From: Puccinellia tenuiflora
Taxonomy: Eukaryota; Streptophyta; Magnoliopsida; Poales; Poaceae
Direction: 5' to 3'
DNA: 64,000 nt
NCBI GenBank assembly: GCA_012064385.1
Contig: QRDG01001725.1
Span: forward strand, 1,240,001-1,304,000
How positions within the stretch are numbered: the first letter of the stretch is position 1; each line of letters opens with the position of its first letter. Shown piece after piece: positions 45,172-55,606 of this stretch. The notes under the pieces are model-generated. The model searched no databases. It had not been told where the DNA came from and was given only the letters and a program-made list of their open reading frames with translations. Made by a program: the position numbers and the translations under genes.

Positions 45172-45780
45172 ATTATTTTATAAAACAGAAAATGGTTTTG
45201 AATTACTTATTCAAATTAAACACTTTTCATGTTGAAAGTTTAGTGAGATTCAAAAATATGCAAAAAATATTAGTTAATCCATATTTTTAATTGAAAATGG
45301 CAAAATTGTTAATAGTTTGTAGAGTTAGAATAATTATTTTATAAAACAGAAAATGGATTTGAATTACTCATTCAAATTCAAACACTTTTCATGTTGAAAG
45401 TTTAGTGAGATTCAAAAATATGCAAAAAAATATTAGTTAATCCATTTTTTTAATTGAAAATGGCAAAAATGTTAATAGTTTGTAGAGTTAGAATAATTAT
45501 TTTATAAAACAAAAAATGGTTTTGAATTACTTATTCAAATTCAAACACTTTTCATGTTGAAAGTTTAGTGAGATTCAAAAATATGCAAAAAATATTAGTT
45601 AATCCATTTTTTAACTAAAAATGCAAAATTGTTAATAGTTTGTATAGTTAGAATAATTATTTTATAAAACAGAAAATGGATTTGGATTACTTATTCAAAT
45701 TCAAGCACTTTTCATGTTGAAAGTTCTCTCAAATTCATAAGTATGCAAAAATTGTTTCATTCAAATGTTCAAATGTTTTG
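45172..45780 (+). repeat. ~161 bp AT-rich tandem repeat, 3.7 copies
   Basis: ATTATTTTATAAAACAGAAA starts at 45172, 45333, 45496 (CAAAAAA variant) and 45656, periods 161, 163 and 160. Copies are about 93-97% alike by eye. The last copy breaks down after TGTTGAAAGT. Confidence 0.92.
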
Positions 45781-45839
45781 AAATTTTGCCAGATTTGAAA
45801 AAAAAATCGCGTGCTAGTTTTGGCCCAGCGCACGCAATT

Positions 45840-46010
45840 TTTGGGCCATTTGTCCCGGCCCATATCACCAGCCGCGACTAAAGCCATGTCAGCGCACGGG
45901 TGCTGAAAAGCCTCCCCCCTTTAATCGCGGTTCGTGGCTCAAGCCGCGAATAAAGACCCCCGTTTAGTCGCGGCCTGAGCCACGCACCGCGACTAAGGGG
46001 GGGTATAATG
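45840..46010 (+). repeat. Internal cluster of CACTA-type subterminal motifs
   Basis: GTCCCGGCC, CGCGACTAAAG, TTTAATCGCGG, CGCGAATAAAG, TTTAGTCGCGG and CGCGACTAAGG occur in both orientations in 170 bp. They have the form of the terminal STRs of this element (AGTCCCGG, also AGTCGCGG near 60630) but lie in its middle, upstream of ORF2. No CACTAGT terminus is visible beside them. Confidence 0.75.
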
Positions 46011-46368
46011 CAAATCGACACCCCGGTGCGTGGTTTAGACCGCGACACCGGAGGCCATTTGGACGATCGAGCGCGGCCAGGCTGCCGGATTTTCCCGCTG
46101 TCGCCTCCTGCCATCGTTCTCCTCCCACCGTCGCCTCCCACCCTAGCCGCCGTTCTCCTCCCGCCGTCGCTCGCCGTCAGCTTCCACCGACCACGCCGTC
46201 GCCACCTGCCGTGATGCCCCTCTCCTCCTTCCCCAGGCGCTGCCCAAGCTCACCGTCCGACCGCCGCCGCCCCTCAACTCCGGCCGCCCCAGCGCCTAAG
46301 CCGCTGCTGCCCCTCAACTCCGGCCGCCCCCGCGCCCGAGACGCCGCCGCGAGCTCGCCGTCCCCTAG
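46011..46368 (+). other. GC-rich leader upstream of CACTA ORF2
   Basis: Repeated CCGCCGTCGCC and CTCCGGCCGCCCC motifs suggest a GC-rich 5' exon or leader. A CCCCTCAACTCCGGCCGCCCC segment occurs twice (about 46271 and 46309). No confident start codon. Confidence 0.45.
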
Positions 46369-46530
46369 GTAACACTCGGAGAAGTACTGGGTGGTATCAT
46401 TCTATGGGACAAGAACAACATCAAGCTTCCAGGCTCGGCGCCAAGGCCAACAACGCCTCCGAGTCGTCGCAGGTCACCTTCACCTCCATCACCTCCAAGA
46501 ATCCCACCCCATGACTACGACCACCACAGC
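46369..46530 (+). pseudogene. CACTA ORF2, 5' piece
   Basis: A frame open from 46369 reads GIILWDKNNIKLPGSAPRP, then a proline/serine/arginine-rich run (PSRRRSPSPPSPPRIPP) and DYDHHS. It runs across the insertion point of D: after the duplication acagc (46526-46530 and 54384-54388) the same frame continues with ASPSRSPPPDLGWPSS. Plant CACTA ORF2 proteins begin with such low-complexity regions. The true start is not resolved. Confidence 0.65.
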
Positions 46531-48131
46531 TGATACGTGTCAAACGTATATATAATTTTTGATTGATCCATGCTAGTTTTGTGATGTTGTCACATGTTTC
46601 TATTATCATATTACATCATTTTTATGCATTTTGTCGGACTAACCTATTGACAAGAAGCCTATTGACAGTTTCCTGTTTTGCTGTTTTTGTATTTAAGAAA
46701 GTCCACCACAGGAAATATCGTCGGATTGCGATGAAAATTTACGGAGATTTTTTATGCGACGGAAGGCACCAGAGGACCAAAGGGCGACCTGGGGGGCCAC
46801 CCAGGGGCCAGAGGCGGGAGGCGGTCACGGCCCCCTGGACCCGCGGGTGGGGCCCGCCTCTGCCCTCTGGGCACCTCCTCGGCCCCCTCCGATGCCTAAA
46901 AAATCCCTTTAACCCTAAAAACAACAAGACGGCCATTATTTTCCAGAGAAGTCACCCCGACGCGCCGTCACTGCAAACCCTAGTTCGGGGGTGATTCTGC
47001 AGCTGATCCCGGCACTCTGCCGGAGGGGAGATCGATCCCGGAGGGCTCTTCATTGCCATGCCTTCCTCCGAGATGATTTGTGAGTTGTCCCACCTTGGAC
47101 CATGGGTCCATAACAGTAGCTAGATGGTAGTCTCTCTCTCTTGTGCTTCCTGTCTTATGATCTTGTGAGCTGCCTAACATGATAAAGATCGATTATTGTA
47201 ATGCTATGTGATGTGTTTGCTAGGATTCGATGGATTATAAAGTTATGATCAGATTGTGCTTGATTCTTATATGTTGACTTATGTTCTTGCATGCTCTCCG
47301 ATGTGCGTAGTTACTTTGGCCAAGTGATTGTGTGTATCTCCAAGAGGGAGTATTTATGCTAGATAGTGGGTTCATGCCCCCTTTTGTTCCTATGCATGAG
47401 TGATAGAAATGCCTAAGGGAGAGGGTGCGATGTTGCTACTAAGGGTAAAACAGCGGTGCTAATGTCTCTTTTGATATTAGTAGTGCTTACTTCATGCGCT
47501 TTACTTAATGCAAATGTCTGTTTCTTGCAACTTAATATCGATGGGTGACAAGCTGGATAGCGATCAAATGGTGGACTTTTTAGACAAAGTTACATTTGGA
47601 CTCAACGGTCTTTGTTCATTGTCGTGATGCCTACATAAATATTATCATGTTCTCTTTGTCATAACTAGATTAAGTTTGTGTTATAATCTTGTCAATTGCC
47701 CAGCTGTAATTTGTTTACCCATCATATGAATGTTCTATTAACTTGAGAGACTCCACTAGTGAACCCATGGCCCCCAGTCCATATTTTTACATTGATTGCA
47801 ACTTTTATTCATCACTTTTCATCATCATAACTCCACTAGTCCATTTTCATATTTCATCTATTTCACTATACAATAAACCGCTTTTTTCTGCGAGACCGGA
47901 AAGATTGACAACCTTTCCGCCGTTGGGGGCAAAATATTTTGGTTGAGTGTGTGCAGGTCCACGTCTGTTGAAGATTAAGCGCCAGAGATCTTCAACATTC
48001 ACTTTGTTGTTGATTTCGAAGTCCTACTGGTTCGATAAACCTCGGTTCGTTAACGAGGGAAAACTGCTACTTGCTATATCCACGCCTTCGCTTGGGGCAC
48101 CACCCAACTCCGCTATCTAAGCAAGCAAGCT
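46531..48131 (+). repeat. 5' LTR of element D
   Basis: 1601 bp. The TATA position reads GCCTAAAAAATCCC, where the 3' LTR has GCCTATAAAATCCC, so the box is damaged in the promoter copy. The LTR ends AAGCT rather than AAGCA, a change in the terminal CA. Confidence 0.87.
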
Positions 48132-48134
48132 TTT

Positions 48135-48152
48135 TGGCGCCATTGCCAAGGA
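48135..48152 (+). promoter_or_regulatory. Degenerate primer binding site of D
   Basis: TGGCGCCATTGCCAAGGA matches the tRNA-Asp complement TGGCGCCGTTGCCGGGGA except for three G-to-A changes, which suggest decay through cytosine deamination on the other strand. Confidence 0.8.
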
Positions 48153-48316
48153 ATTTGGAGCTACAGCAAGGGGAGTCTCATACTCTCAATCACTTTACTT
48201 TGTTTTTGTCTTGCTTGTTTTATTTCTCGTTAGCTTATTTTTCTTGTTGCAAAATTTTAAAACCCAAAAAAATTAGTGTAGTCTTTATTCCTGTCTTGTT
48301 ATTTTATCTTATCATT

Positions 48317-50256
48317 ATGTCTTCTACTGAAAACACCAAATTATGTGACTTTACTAGCACTAATAACAATGATTTCATATGATCTCCAATTTCTCCACCC
48401 GCTACTAAAGCGGAATCTTATGAAATTAAGCTTGTCTTGCTAAATCTTGTTATGAAAGAGCAATTTTCTGGTGCTAGTACTGATGATGCCGCCTCTCATT
48501 TAAATAACTTTGTTGAGTTATGTGACATGCAAAAGTATAAAGAGGTAGAAAGTGACATCATAAAACTGAAGGTTTTTCCGTTCTCTTTGAGAGGGAGAGC
48601 TAAAGAATGGTTATTGTCTTTGCCTAAAATAGCATTGATTCTTGGACTAAATGCAAAGATGCTTTTATTGGAAAATATTATCCACCTGCTAAAATCATAC
48701 AATTGAGGAGTAACATTATGAACTTTAGACAATTTGATAATGAACATGTTGCTCAAGCTTGGGAGGGAATGAAATTTATGGTTAAAAATTATCCCACGCA
48801 TGGATTAACTATCTGGATGGTTATCCAAACTTTTTATGCAGGTTTGAATTTTTCTTCAAGGAACCTCTTGGACTCGGCCGTGGGAGGCACCTTCATGTCC
48901 ACCGCATTAGGTGCAGCAACTAAACTCTTGGATGAGATGATGGCAAATTATTCACAATGGCACACCGAAAGAGCTCCAAGTGGTAAGAAGGTAAATTCTG
49001 TCGAGCAAATTTCCTCTTTGAGTGATAAGGTTGATATGATTATGTCTATGCTTGCTACCAATTAGTCCCCTATTGATCCTAATAATGTCCCACTTGCTTC
49101 ATTAATTGCCCAAGAAAAGGATAAAGTTGATGTTAATTTTCTTAATAGAAATAACTTCATCAATAATCCTTAATGAAATAATTTTGGTAGTAACAACTAT
49201 AAGCCTTATCCTCCCAATAATGGCAAATCATATGGTAATTCCTATGGTAATTCTTATAGTCCTAATAAGAATGTGTATTCTGATCTTGAAAATATTTTAA
49301 AGGAATTTATCACTTCGCAAAAAGCTTTCAACAAAACTGTCGAAGAGAAACTTGAAAAACTCTAAAGTGGAAGATCTTGCTCACGATGTTGAAATTTTAA
49401 AAATTAGAACCACTCCTCTTCAAGACAAGCAAACTGAATCCTTAAATGCTATTTCTATTCAAATTAATGAGAATGAAAGGATGATGTCTCGCTTGAAAGC
49501 TAGGTGGGCTAGAGAGAATGAAGAAGCTAGAATTGCTGAAATGAATAGGAAAACTGTTAAAGTTTATACTATCCAACTACTAATGAGGATCCTCCTAGCT
49601 TATTTAAAGATGATGAAATTGATTTTGATAACTGCAATCTTACCGAAGTCATAAAGTTCCTACAAAAACTTGCTAAGTCACCGGATGCTAGTAAATTAAA
49701 TATTGCCTTCACCAAACATATTACCGATGCTCTTATCAAGGCTAGGGAAGAAAAGCTTAAGCTAGAAACTTCTATTCCTCGAAATTTAGAAGATGGATGG
49801 GAACCCACTATTAAGATGATAATAAATGACTTTGATTGTAATGCTTTGTGTGATCTTGGAGCTAATGTTTTTGTTATGCCTAAAAGTTTCTATGATATGC
49901 TTAATTTGAATCCTTTGGAAGAGTGCTATTTAAATGTTCATCTTGCTGATTCTTCTAAAAAGAAACCTTTGGGTAGAGTTGATGATGTCCTTATTGTTGT
50001 TAATGATAACTATGTTCCCATTGATTTTATTGTTATGGACATTGAGTGTAATGCTTCTTGTCCTATTATTTTGGGGAGACCATTTTTGAGAACCGTTGGT
50101 GCTATTATTGATATGAAAGAGGGAAATATAAGATTTCAGTTCCCCCTTAAAAGAGGGATGGAACACTTCCCTAGAAAGAGAAAGAAGCTTCCTTTTGAAT
50201 CAATCATAAGGTCGAGCTATGCTCTTGATGTTGCAAAGGCCTCCGAAAAAACTTGA
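48317..50256 (+). pseudogene. gag-protease of element D (multiple breaks)
   Basis: The start MSSTENTKLCDFTST is followed by a TGA after N-D-F-I and by frameshifts near 48640 and 48700. Gag blocks are readable as DDAASHLNNFVELCDMQ and EHVAQAWEGMKFMV. A TAG at 49063-49065 and further stops and shifts break the linker. The protease (49816-50256) is open: ALCDLGANVFVMP and CPIILGRPFLRTVGAII, ending KASEKT-stop. The domain order is the same as in B. The protease active site (D-L-G-A) is intact, but the upstream gag is dead. Confidence 0.85.
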
Positions 50257-52775
50257 TATTTGACATTGCGCCTAGCTAAAAGGCGTTAAAGAAAATCGCT
50301 TGTTGGGAGGCAACCCATCTTTTATTTTAAGTTTTTTTTTTTGTTTTTCTTGAGTCTTGAAGTTGTTGCCTCTGTAGCAACTTCATGGTATCTTTTTCTT
50401 TTGGTTTTTTGTGCCAAGTTTAGCCTCTAATGCATTGAAAATGCGAGGTGTTGTTTTGCTGTCCAGAAACATATTTCTGTCCTTCACTGTTTGAAAATCC
50501 AAAAAATCTCTGAAATTTTTATTTTTCTGATATTTTTGGACAACAAGCCTGATACTTTTTTTTATCTTTTGTTAGTTTTGAGTTTTCTGATTTGAGCTAC
50601 ATAAGTGCCTAGAAAAATTCGATCTTTACAGACTTTTGACAGATTCTGCTTTTATTTTGTATTCGTCTGTTTACTATCGTTAAATGTGATACTCTTGGGG
50701 AGGAGTGCCACATTGAGGCTTAGTGAACAGTAGCTAATGCCTAATAAAGTTGTTTGCAATTTGTCTTGAGTTGAACACAAGTGTATTTTTTTATTTATGA
50801 TCACTAACCCTCTAATCAGTTTATGAGAAGTTTTGTGTGAAGTGAGTTTTTAAATTCCAAAGGAGAGGATAATGAAGGAATTGAAGATGGATCAGAGCTC
50901 AAGCTTGGGGATGCCCCCATGGCACCCCCTCTGAATATCAAGAACCATCAAGCGTCAAAGCTTGGGGATGCCCAAGGCATTCCCTCTTCTTCATCGACTA
51001 TCATGAGGTCGTCTTCGTTGAACTAAGTTTTTATCACTTTACATATTATGTGCTATGCTTGGAGCGTCGTTTTACTTTCAGTTTTGTTTTGTTTTGTTTT
51101 GTTTGTTTGCTTTTCATATACTTGTTGGATCCTTGCTTTATTTGTGTGGGAGAGAGACACGCTCCGCTTTTTCATTTGAATACTCCTTTGCTTCGCTTAT
51201 ATCTTGTTGAGTATTCTTAGCTACTGTTTGTTTGCTAGTAAGCTCTCGCTTTTAGCTTTTATCTTATTTAGGGCTGCTAGTAGTTGATGTTAAACTCTCT
51301 TGTTCTTCACTTATACTTGTTGGAGAGTTGTTATTGATAAATTGCTTGAATTGTCAAAGTGACAAAATGCACTCATGTGATATTGGAATGAAATGAAAGC
51401 CTGCATAGTCTTGTAGATCATTGTGTGGATACTTGATACTTCTCATTTGTTTTGAGATATTAAGATGAATGTTTAAACTTGCTGGTTATTTGAGTGGAAT
51501 TGATTAGTAAAGAAATATAGTTAAAAGCTTAAAACTGTGTGTTGTTTCGTAGTTGTTAATTCATAAAGCTAATCTTTCCATCAAAAGAATTGTTTGGTCA
51601 ACAAGTGAGACAGTGTGGAGCTTTTATGGTTACGATTGACTAATGTCTTATGTTACTCTGTTACCGGTTAATGTTAGATGTTTGCTTCAAATACCCCTTT
51701 TGCTAAGCCCAAAAATTCATGCTGAGTGTAGAGTTCACTCAAGCATCCAAATCTCAAAGCCAAACTATCTTGCCAGCTGAGTCCACCATATCTACCTATG
51801 CATGATATTTCTTGCCATTCCAAGTAAATTTGTCATGTGCTACCTTTAAATATTCAAAATACTCCTTTTGTGACTCTGTTTTTAAGCTCATGAGGGAGCA
51901 GTAGAGAGCTAGATATAACTTGTGACGAGCAAGGTCATTTCCCCCCTTTTGCCCGGTGTCGATGGATTACGTCTTCACTTGAATCAACTCGAGAGCAGCT
52001 TAAGCAAAATATAAATACAACTCACCATTCTCCTCCGCGCAATGAAAATCTAAGAAATCAGCTCTAAACATTGGACAGTGGTGAAACTAAGGAGAAAGAG
52101 GAGCGTACTCGCTCCTCTAAAAACCAGCTGCCCTCACAAGTCTAAAAGCCTTGCTTGTTATGGGGGGTTAGATAGCTTCTCTGTTGTGAAGTCGTTGATG
52201 AAAGCATGCATCTCTCAAAATTGTTTTACTTTTGTTTTATAAAAATAAAAAGCTCTAGCACATGACTAATCCCTGCTTCCCTCTGCAAAGGGCCTTTCTT
52301 TTACTTTTAATGTTGAGTCATTTTTCCTTTCCCTTCTATCTTCACCGAAGCAAATATTTAGCATTAATCCTGGGTATCATTGATCATATTGCATCGTCAG
52401 AGTAAACATGAATCTTTATATTGACTTTACCGTTGGAAGTTGAAGTTTTTTGCTAAAACTTACATTTTCTTTGTTTTGATTCTCAAACACTTTTGTCATG
52501 GAACTATTACCTTTGAGAATTAATCAAGTATGTGGATCACATTGCTTTCATGTCTTTAACGTACTATTTACGAAAGGTTTTGATTGAATGATTCAACTTG
52601 GTTAATCATTGCTTTTTGTTATCAACTATAGACAATTGTTTTGTATTACTTCATTCACATCCTATGATTTACATTACTATCTTGATCACGATTGTGTTGG
52701 TTGCATCTCTCATCAAAAATTATTTTGTTATCACTTACCTACTCGAGGATGAGTAGGAGTTAAGCTTGGGGATGC
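50257..52775 (+). other. 3' non-coding region of D with polypurine tract
   Basis: No coding signal over 2.5 kb. It holds the stem-loop TGGGAGGCAACCCA (50304-50317), two consecutive AAGCTTGGGGATGCC hairpins (50901-50928 and 50959-50985), the block 51678-52357 shared with A, and the terminal TAAGCTTGGGGATGC polypurine tract (52761-52775). Confidence 0.85.
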
Positions 52776-54383
52776 TGATACGTGTCAAACGTATCTATAA
52801 TTTTTGATTGATCCATGCTAGTTTTGTGATGTTGTCACATGTTTCTATTATCATATTACATCATTTTTATGCATTTTGTCGGACTAACCTATTGACAAGA
52901 TGCCTAGTGCCAGTTTCCTGTTTTTGTTGTTTTGTATTTCAGAAAGTCCACCACAGGAAATATCGTCAGATTGCGCTGAAAATTTACGGAGATTTTTTAT
53001 GCGATGGAAGGCACCAGAGGACCAAAGGGCGACCTGGGGGGCACCCAGGGGCCAGAGGCGGGTGGCGGCCGCGGCCCCCCTTGGACCCACGGGTGGGGCC
53101 CGCCCCTGCCCTCTGGGCACCGCCTCGGCCCCCTCCGACGCCTATAAAATCCCTTTAATCCTAAAAATGACGAGGCGGCCATTATTTTCCAGAGAAGTCA
53201 CCCCGACGCGCCGTCACCGCAAACCCTAGTTCGGGGGTGATTCTGAAGCTGATCCCGGCACTCTGCCGGAGGGGAGATCGATCCCGGAGGGCTCTTCATC
53301 GCCATGCCTTCCTCCGGGATGATTTGTGAGTAGTCCCACCTTGGACCATGGGTCCATGGCAGTAGCTAGATGGTAGTCTCTCTCTTGTGCTTCATGTCTT
53401 ATGATCTTGTGAGCTGCCTAACATGATCAAGATCGATTATTGTAATGCTATGTGATGTGTTTGCTGGGATCCGATGGATTATAAAGTTATGATCAGATTG
53501 TGCTTGATTCTTATATGTTGATTTATGTTCTTGCATGCTCTCCGATGTGCGTAGTTACTTTGGCCAAGTGATTGTGTATATCTCCAAGAGGGAGTATTTA
53601 TGCTAGATAGTGGGTTCATGCCCCCTTTTGTTCCTGTGCACGAGTGACAGAAACGTCTAAGGGCGAGGGTGTGCTGTTGCTACTGAGGGTAAAACAACGG
53701 TGTTAATGTCTCTTTGATATTAGTATTGCTTACTTCATGTGCTTTACTTATTACTTAATGCAAATGTCTGTTGATTGCAACTTAATACCGATGGGTGACA
53801 GGCTGGATAGCGATCCCACGGTGGACTTTTTAGACAAATATGCAGTTGGACTCAACAGTCTTTGTTCATTGTCGTGATGCCTACATAAATATTATCATGT
53901 TCTTTTTGTCATAGCTAGATTAAATTTGTGTTATAATCTTGTGAATTGCCCAGCTGTAATTTGTTTACCCATCATATGAATGTTCTATTTACTTGAGAGC
54001 CTCTACTAGTGAACCCATGGCCCCCGGTCCATCTTTTTATATTGATTTCAACTTTTATTCATCACTTTTCATCATCATTACTCCAATGGTCCATTTTCAT
54101 ATTTCATGTGTCTCACTATACAATTAACCGCTTTGTTTTCTGCGAGATCAGAAAGATTGACAACCTTTCCGCCATTGGGGGCAAAGTATTTTGGCTGAGT
54201 GTGTGCAGGTCCACGTCTGTTGAAGATTAAGCACCACAGATCTTCAACATTCACTTTGTTGTTGATTTCAAAGTCCTACTGGTTCGATAAACCTCGGTTC
54301 TTTAGCGAGGGAAAACTGCTACTTGCTACATCCACGCCTTTGCTTGGGGCACCACCCAACTCCGCTATTTAAGCAAGTAAGCA
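52776..54383 (+). repeat. 3' LTR of element D
   Basis: 1608 bp, TGATACGTGTCAAACG to AAGTAAGCA, followed by acagc (54384-54388). Carries an intact TATA box TATAAAA at 53143-53149. Confidence 0.9.
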
Positions 54384-55606
54384 ACAGCGCGAGTCCATCT
54401 CGATCTCCACCGCCGGACTTGGGTTGGCCGTCTTCGCCGTCGTCTTTGCCCGCTAAGAACAATAAGCGGAAGCATGCTTCGTCGATGAGTACTAACCGAC
54501 GCAGCATCCCAAAACAAAAAATGTCGCCCCTCCCAAGAGTACCTCATAAGAATCTTCCCATCAGAACTTACGATCATACTGATGCGCATTTTGCAAAGAA
54601 GAAAACAGATCCCGCCCCGGTATACACCGAGAAGCAAAAAGCGTGGGCACTTAATTTTTTGAACACAAAATCGCAATATAAGTTGTACCATAAGCCAGAT
54701 GTCTATCTACGCACACTTTGGAAGGAAGCGGAGAAGAGTAAATCAAGTAAAAGTGCAAGCGGGAGCAAATCAAGTAAAAGTGCAAGCGGGAAAAGAAGGG
54801 ACGTTCACCAGCTCGGAGAACAGGCCAAACAATCGATCCCACCCCTCAAGGTGTTATCCGAAGACGTTCCCTAGGTGTTGCAGCAGGATATGGAAGAAGT
54901 TGCGAAGTTGGCGACCGCTATGGGTGTGAGTGTTGCTGAACTACTAGGTACCCAAAACGACAAGTTACCCAAGGCTGATGTAGTCCCTACATATGTCCCA
55001 GGGAAGCCTTTGGTCAGCAAAGAGAAGTTGAAACAACTGCCAACACACATGCGGAATTTGCATGAATGGTACTTGAGAGAGGTAAAGGGGGACAGAATAA
55101 TGATCGTGGCGAAAGTCCCACAAGAGTACTTCTTTCGAGCCGAAGAGGTCCATGTTGAGTTTTCAGAACTCTTCCAGTTATACAATTTCGACGCCCTCGA
55201 CAAATCTCTCATGAGTTGCTATTGTCTGTAAGTTGTTGAATTCATTGTCTATATATAAGTTGTTCAGAGTTTCAGTTGTTCAGTTCATTGCATGTAATTA
55301 TCCTCATTATAACCTTTTGTACTCTATTATGCAGAATGAAGATGCAGGCTTGTAAAAGAATGATTTATAGTGTTGGGTTCATTGACCCAGATAAAGTACA
55401 TATAGATATGCTAATGTCGAAACCCGACAAGATGACGGAAAACCTTCTAAGGTTTCTAACGGAGCAAAATTTATGTGACCACATACTATTTCCTTACAAC
55501 TTCAAGTGAGGGTCTTACTCTGTTGTACACATTCACTTTTGCTTACTCGATGTTAACTGTAATTGATTAGTTACTAACGTATATATAAACGTGTGCAGCT
55601 TCCACT
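54384..55606 (+). pseudogene. CACTA ORF2, central exons
   Basis: The exon to 55227 encodes a basic, proline-rich region, then HAKK/KTDPAPVYTEKQKAW, a KSSKSASG direct repeat, PPLKVLSEDVP (then TAG, 54873-54875, where relatives have glutamate), MGVSVAELLGTQ, THMRNLHEWYL, and FSELFQLYNFDALDKSLMSCY. A GTAAGT intron (55228-55334) leads to an exon with GFIDPDKVHIDMLM and NLCDHILFPYN. A second intron (55506-55598) leads to CTTCCACT, the start of the F-H-W block with the catalytic histidine of a Ulp1/C48 protease. Element E interrupts it after ccact (55602-55606). Confidence 0.82.

Larger units (their letters stand above)
46531..54383 (+). mobile_element. Gypsy LTR element D (gag-protease only, Athila-like), 7.85 kb
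   Basis: LTRs at 46531-48131 and 52776-54383 begin TGATACGTGTCAAACGTAT; target duplication acagc on both sides. Internal sequence has a tRNA-Asp-like primer site, a decayed gag-protease gene and 2.5 kb of non-coding DNA ending in a polypurine tract. No reverse transcriptase, RNase H or integrase is present, so it was mobilised in trans. Its gag-protease and post-gag sequences resemble B, while its 3' region resembles A. Confidence 0.9.
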
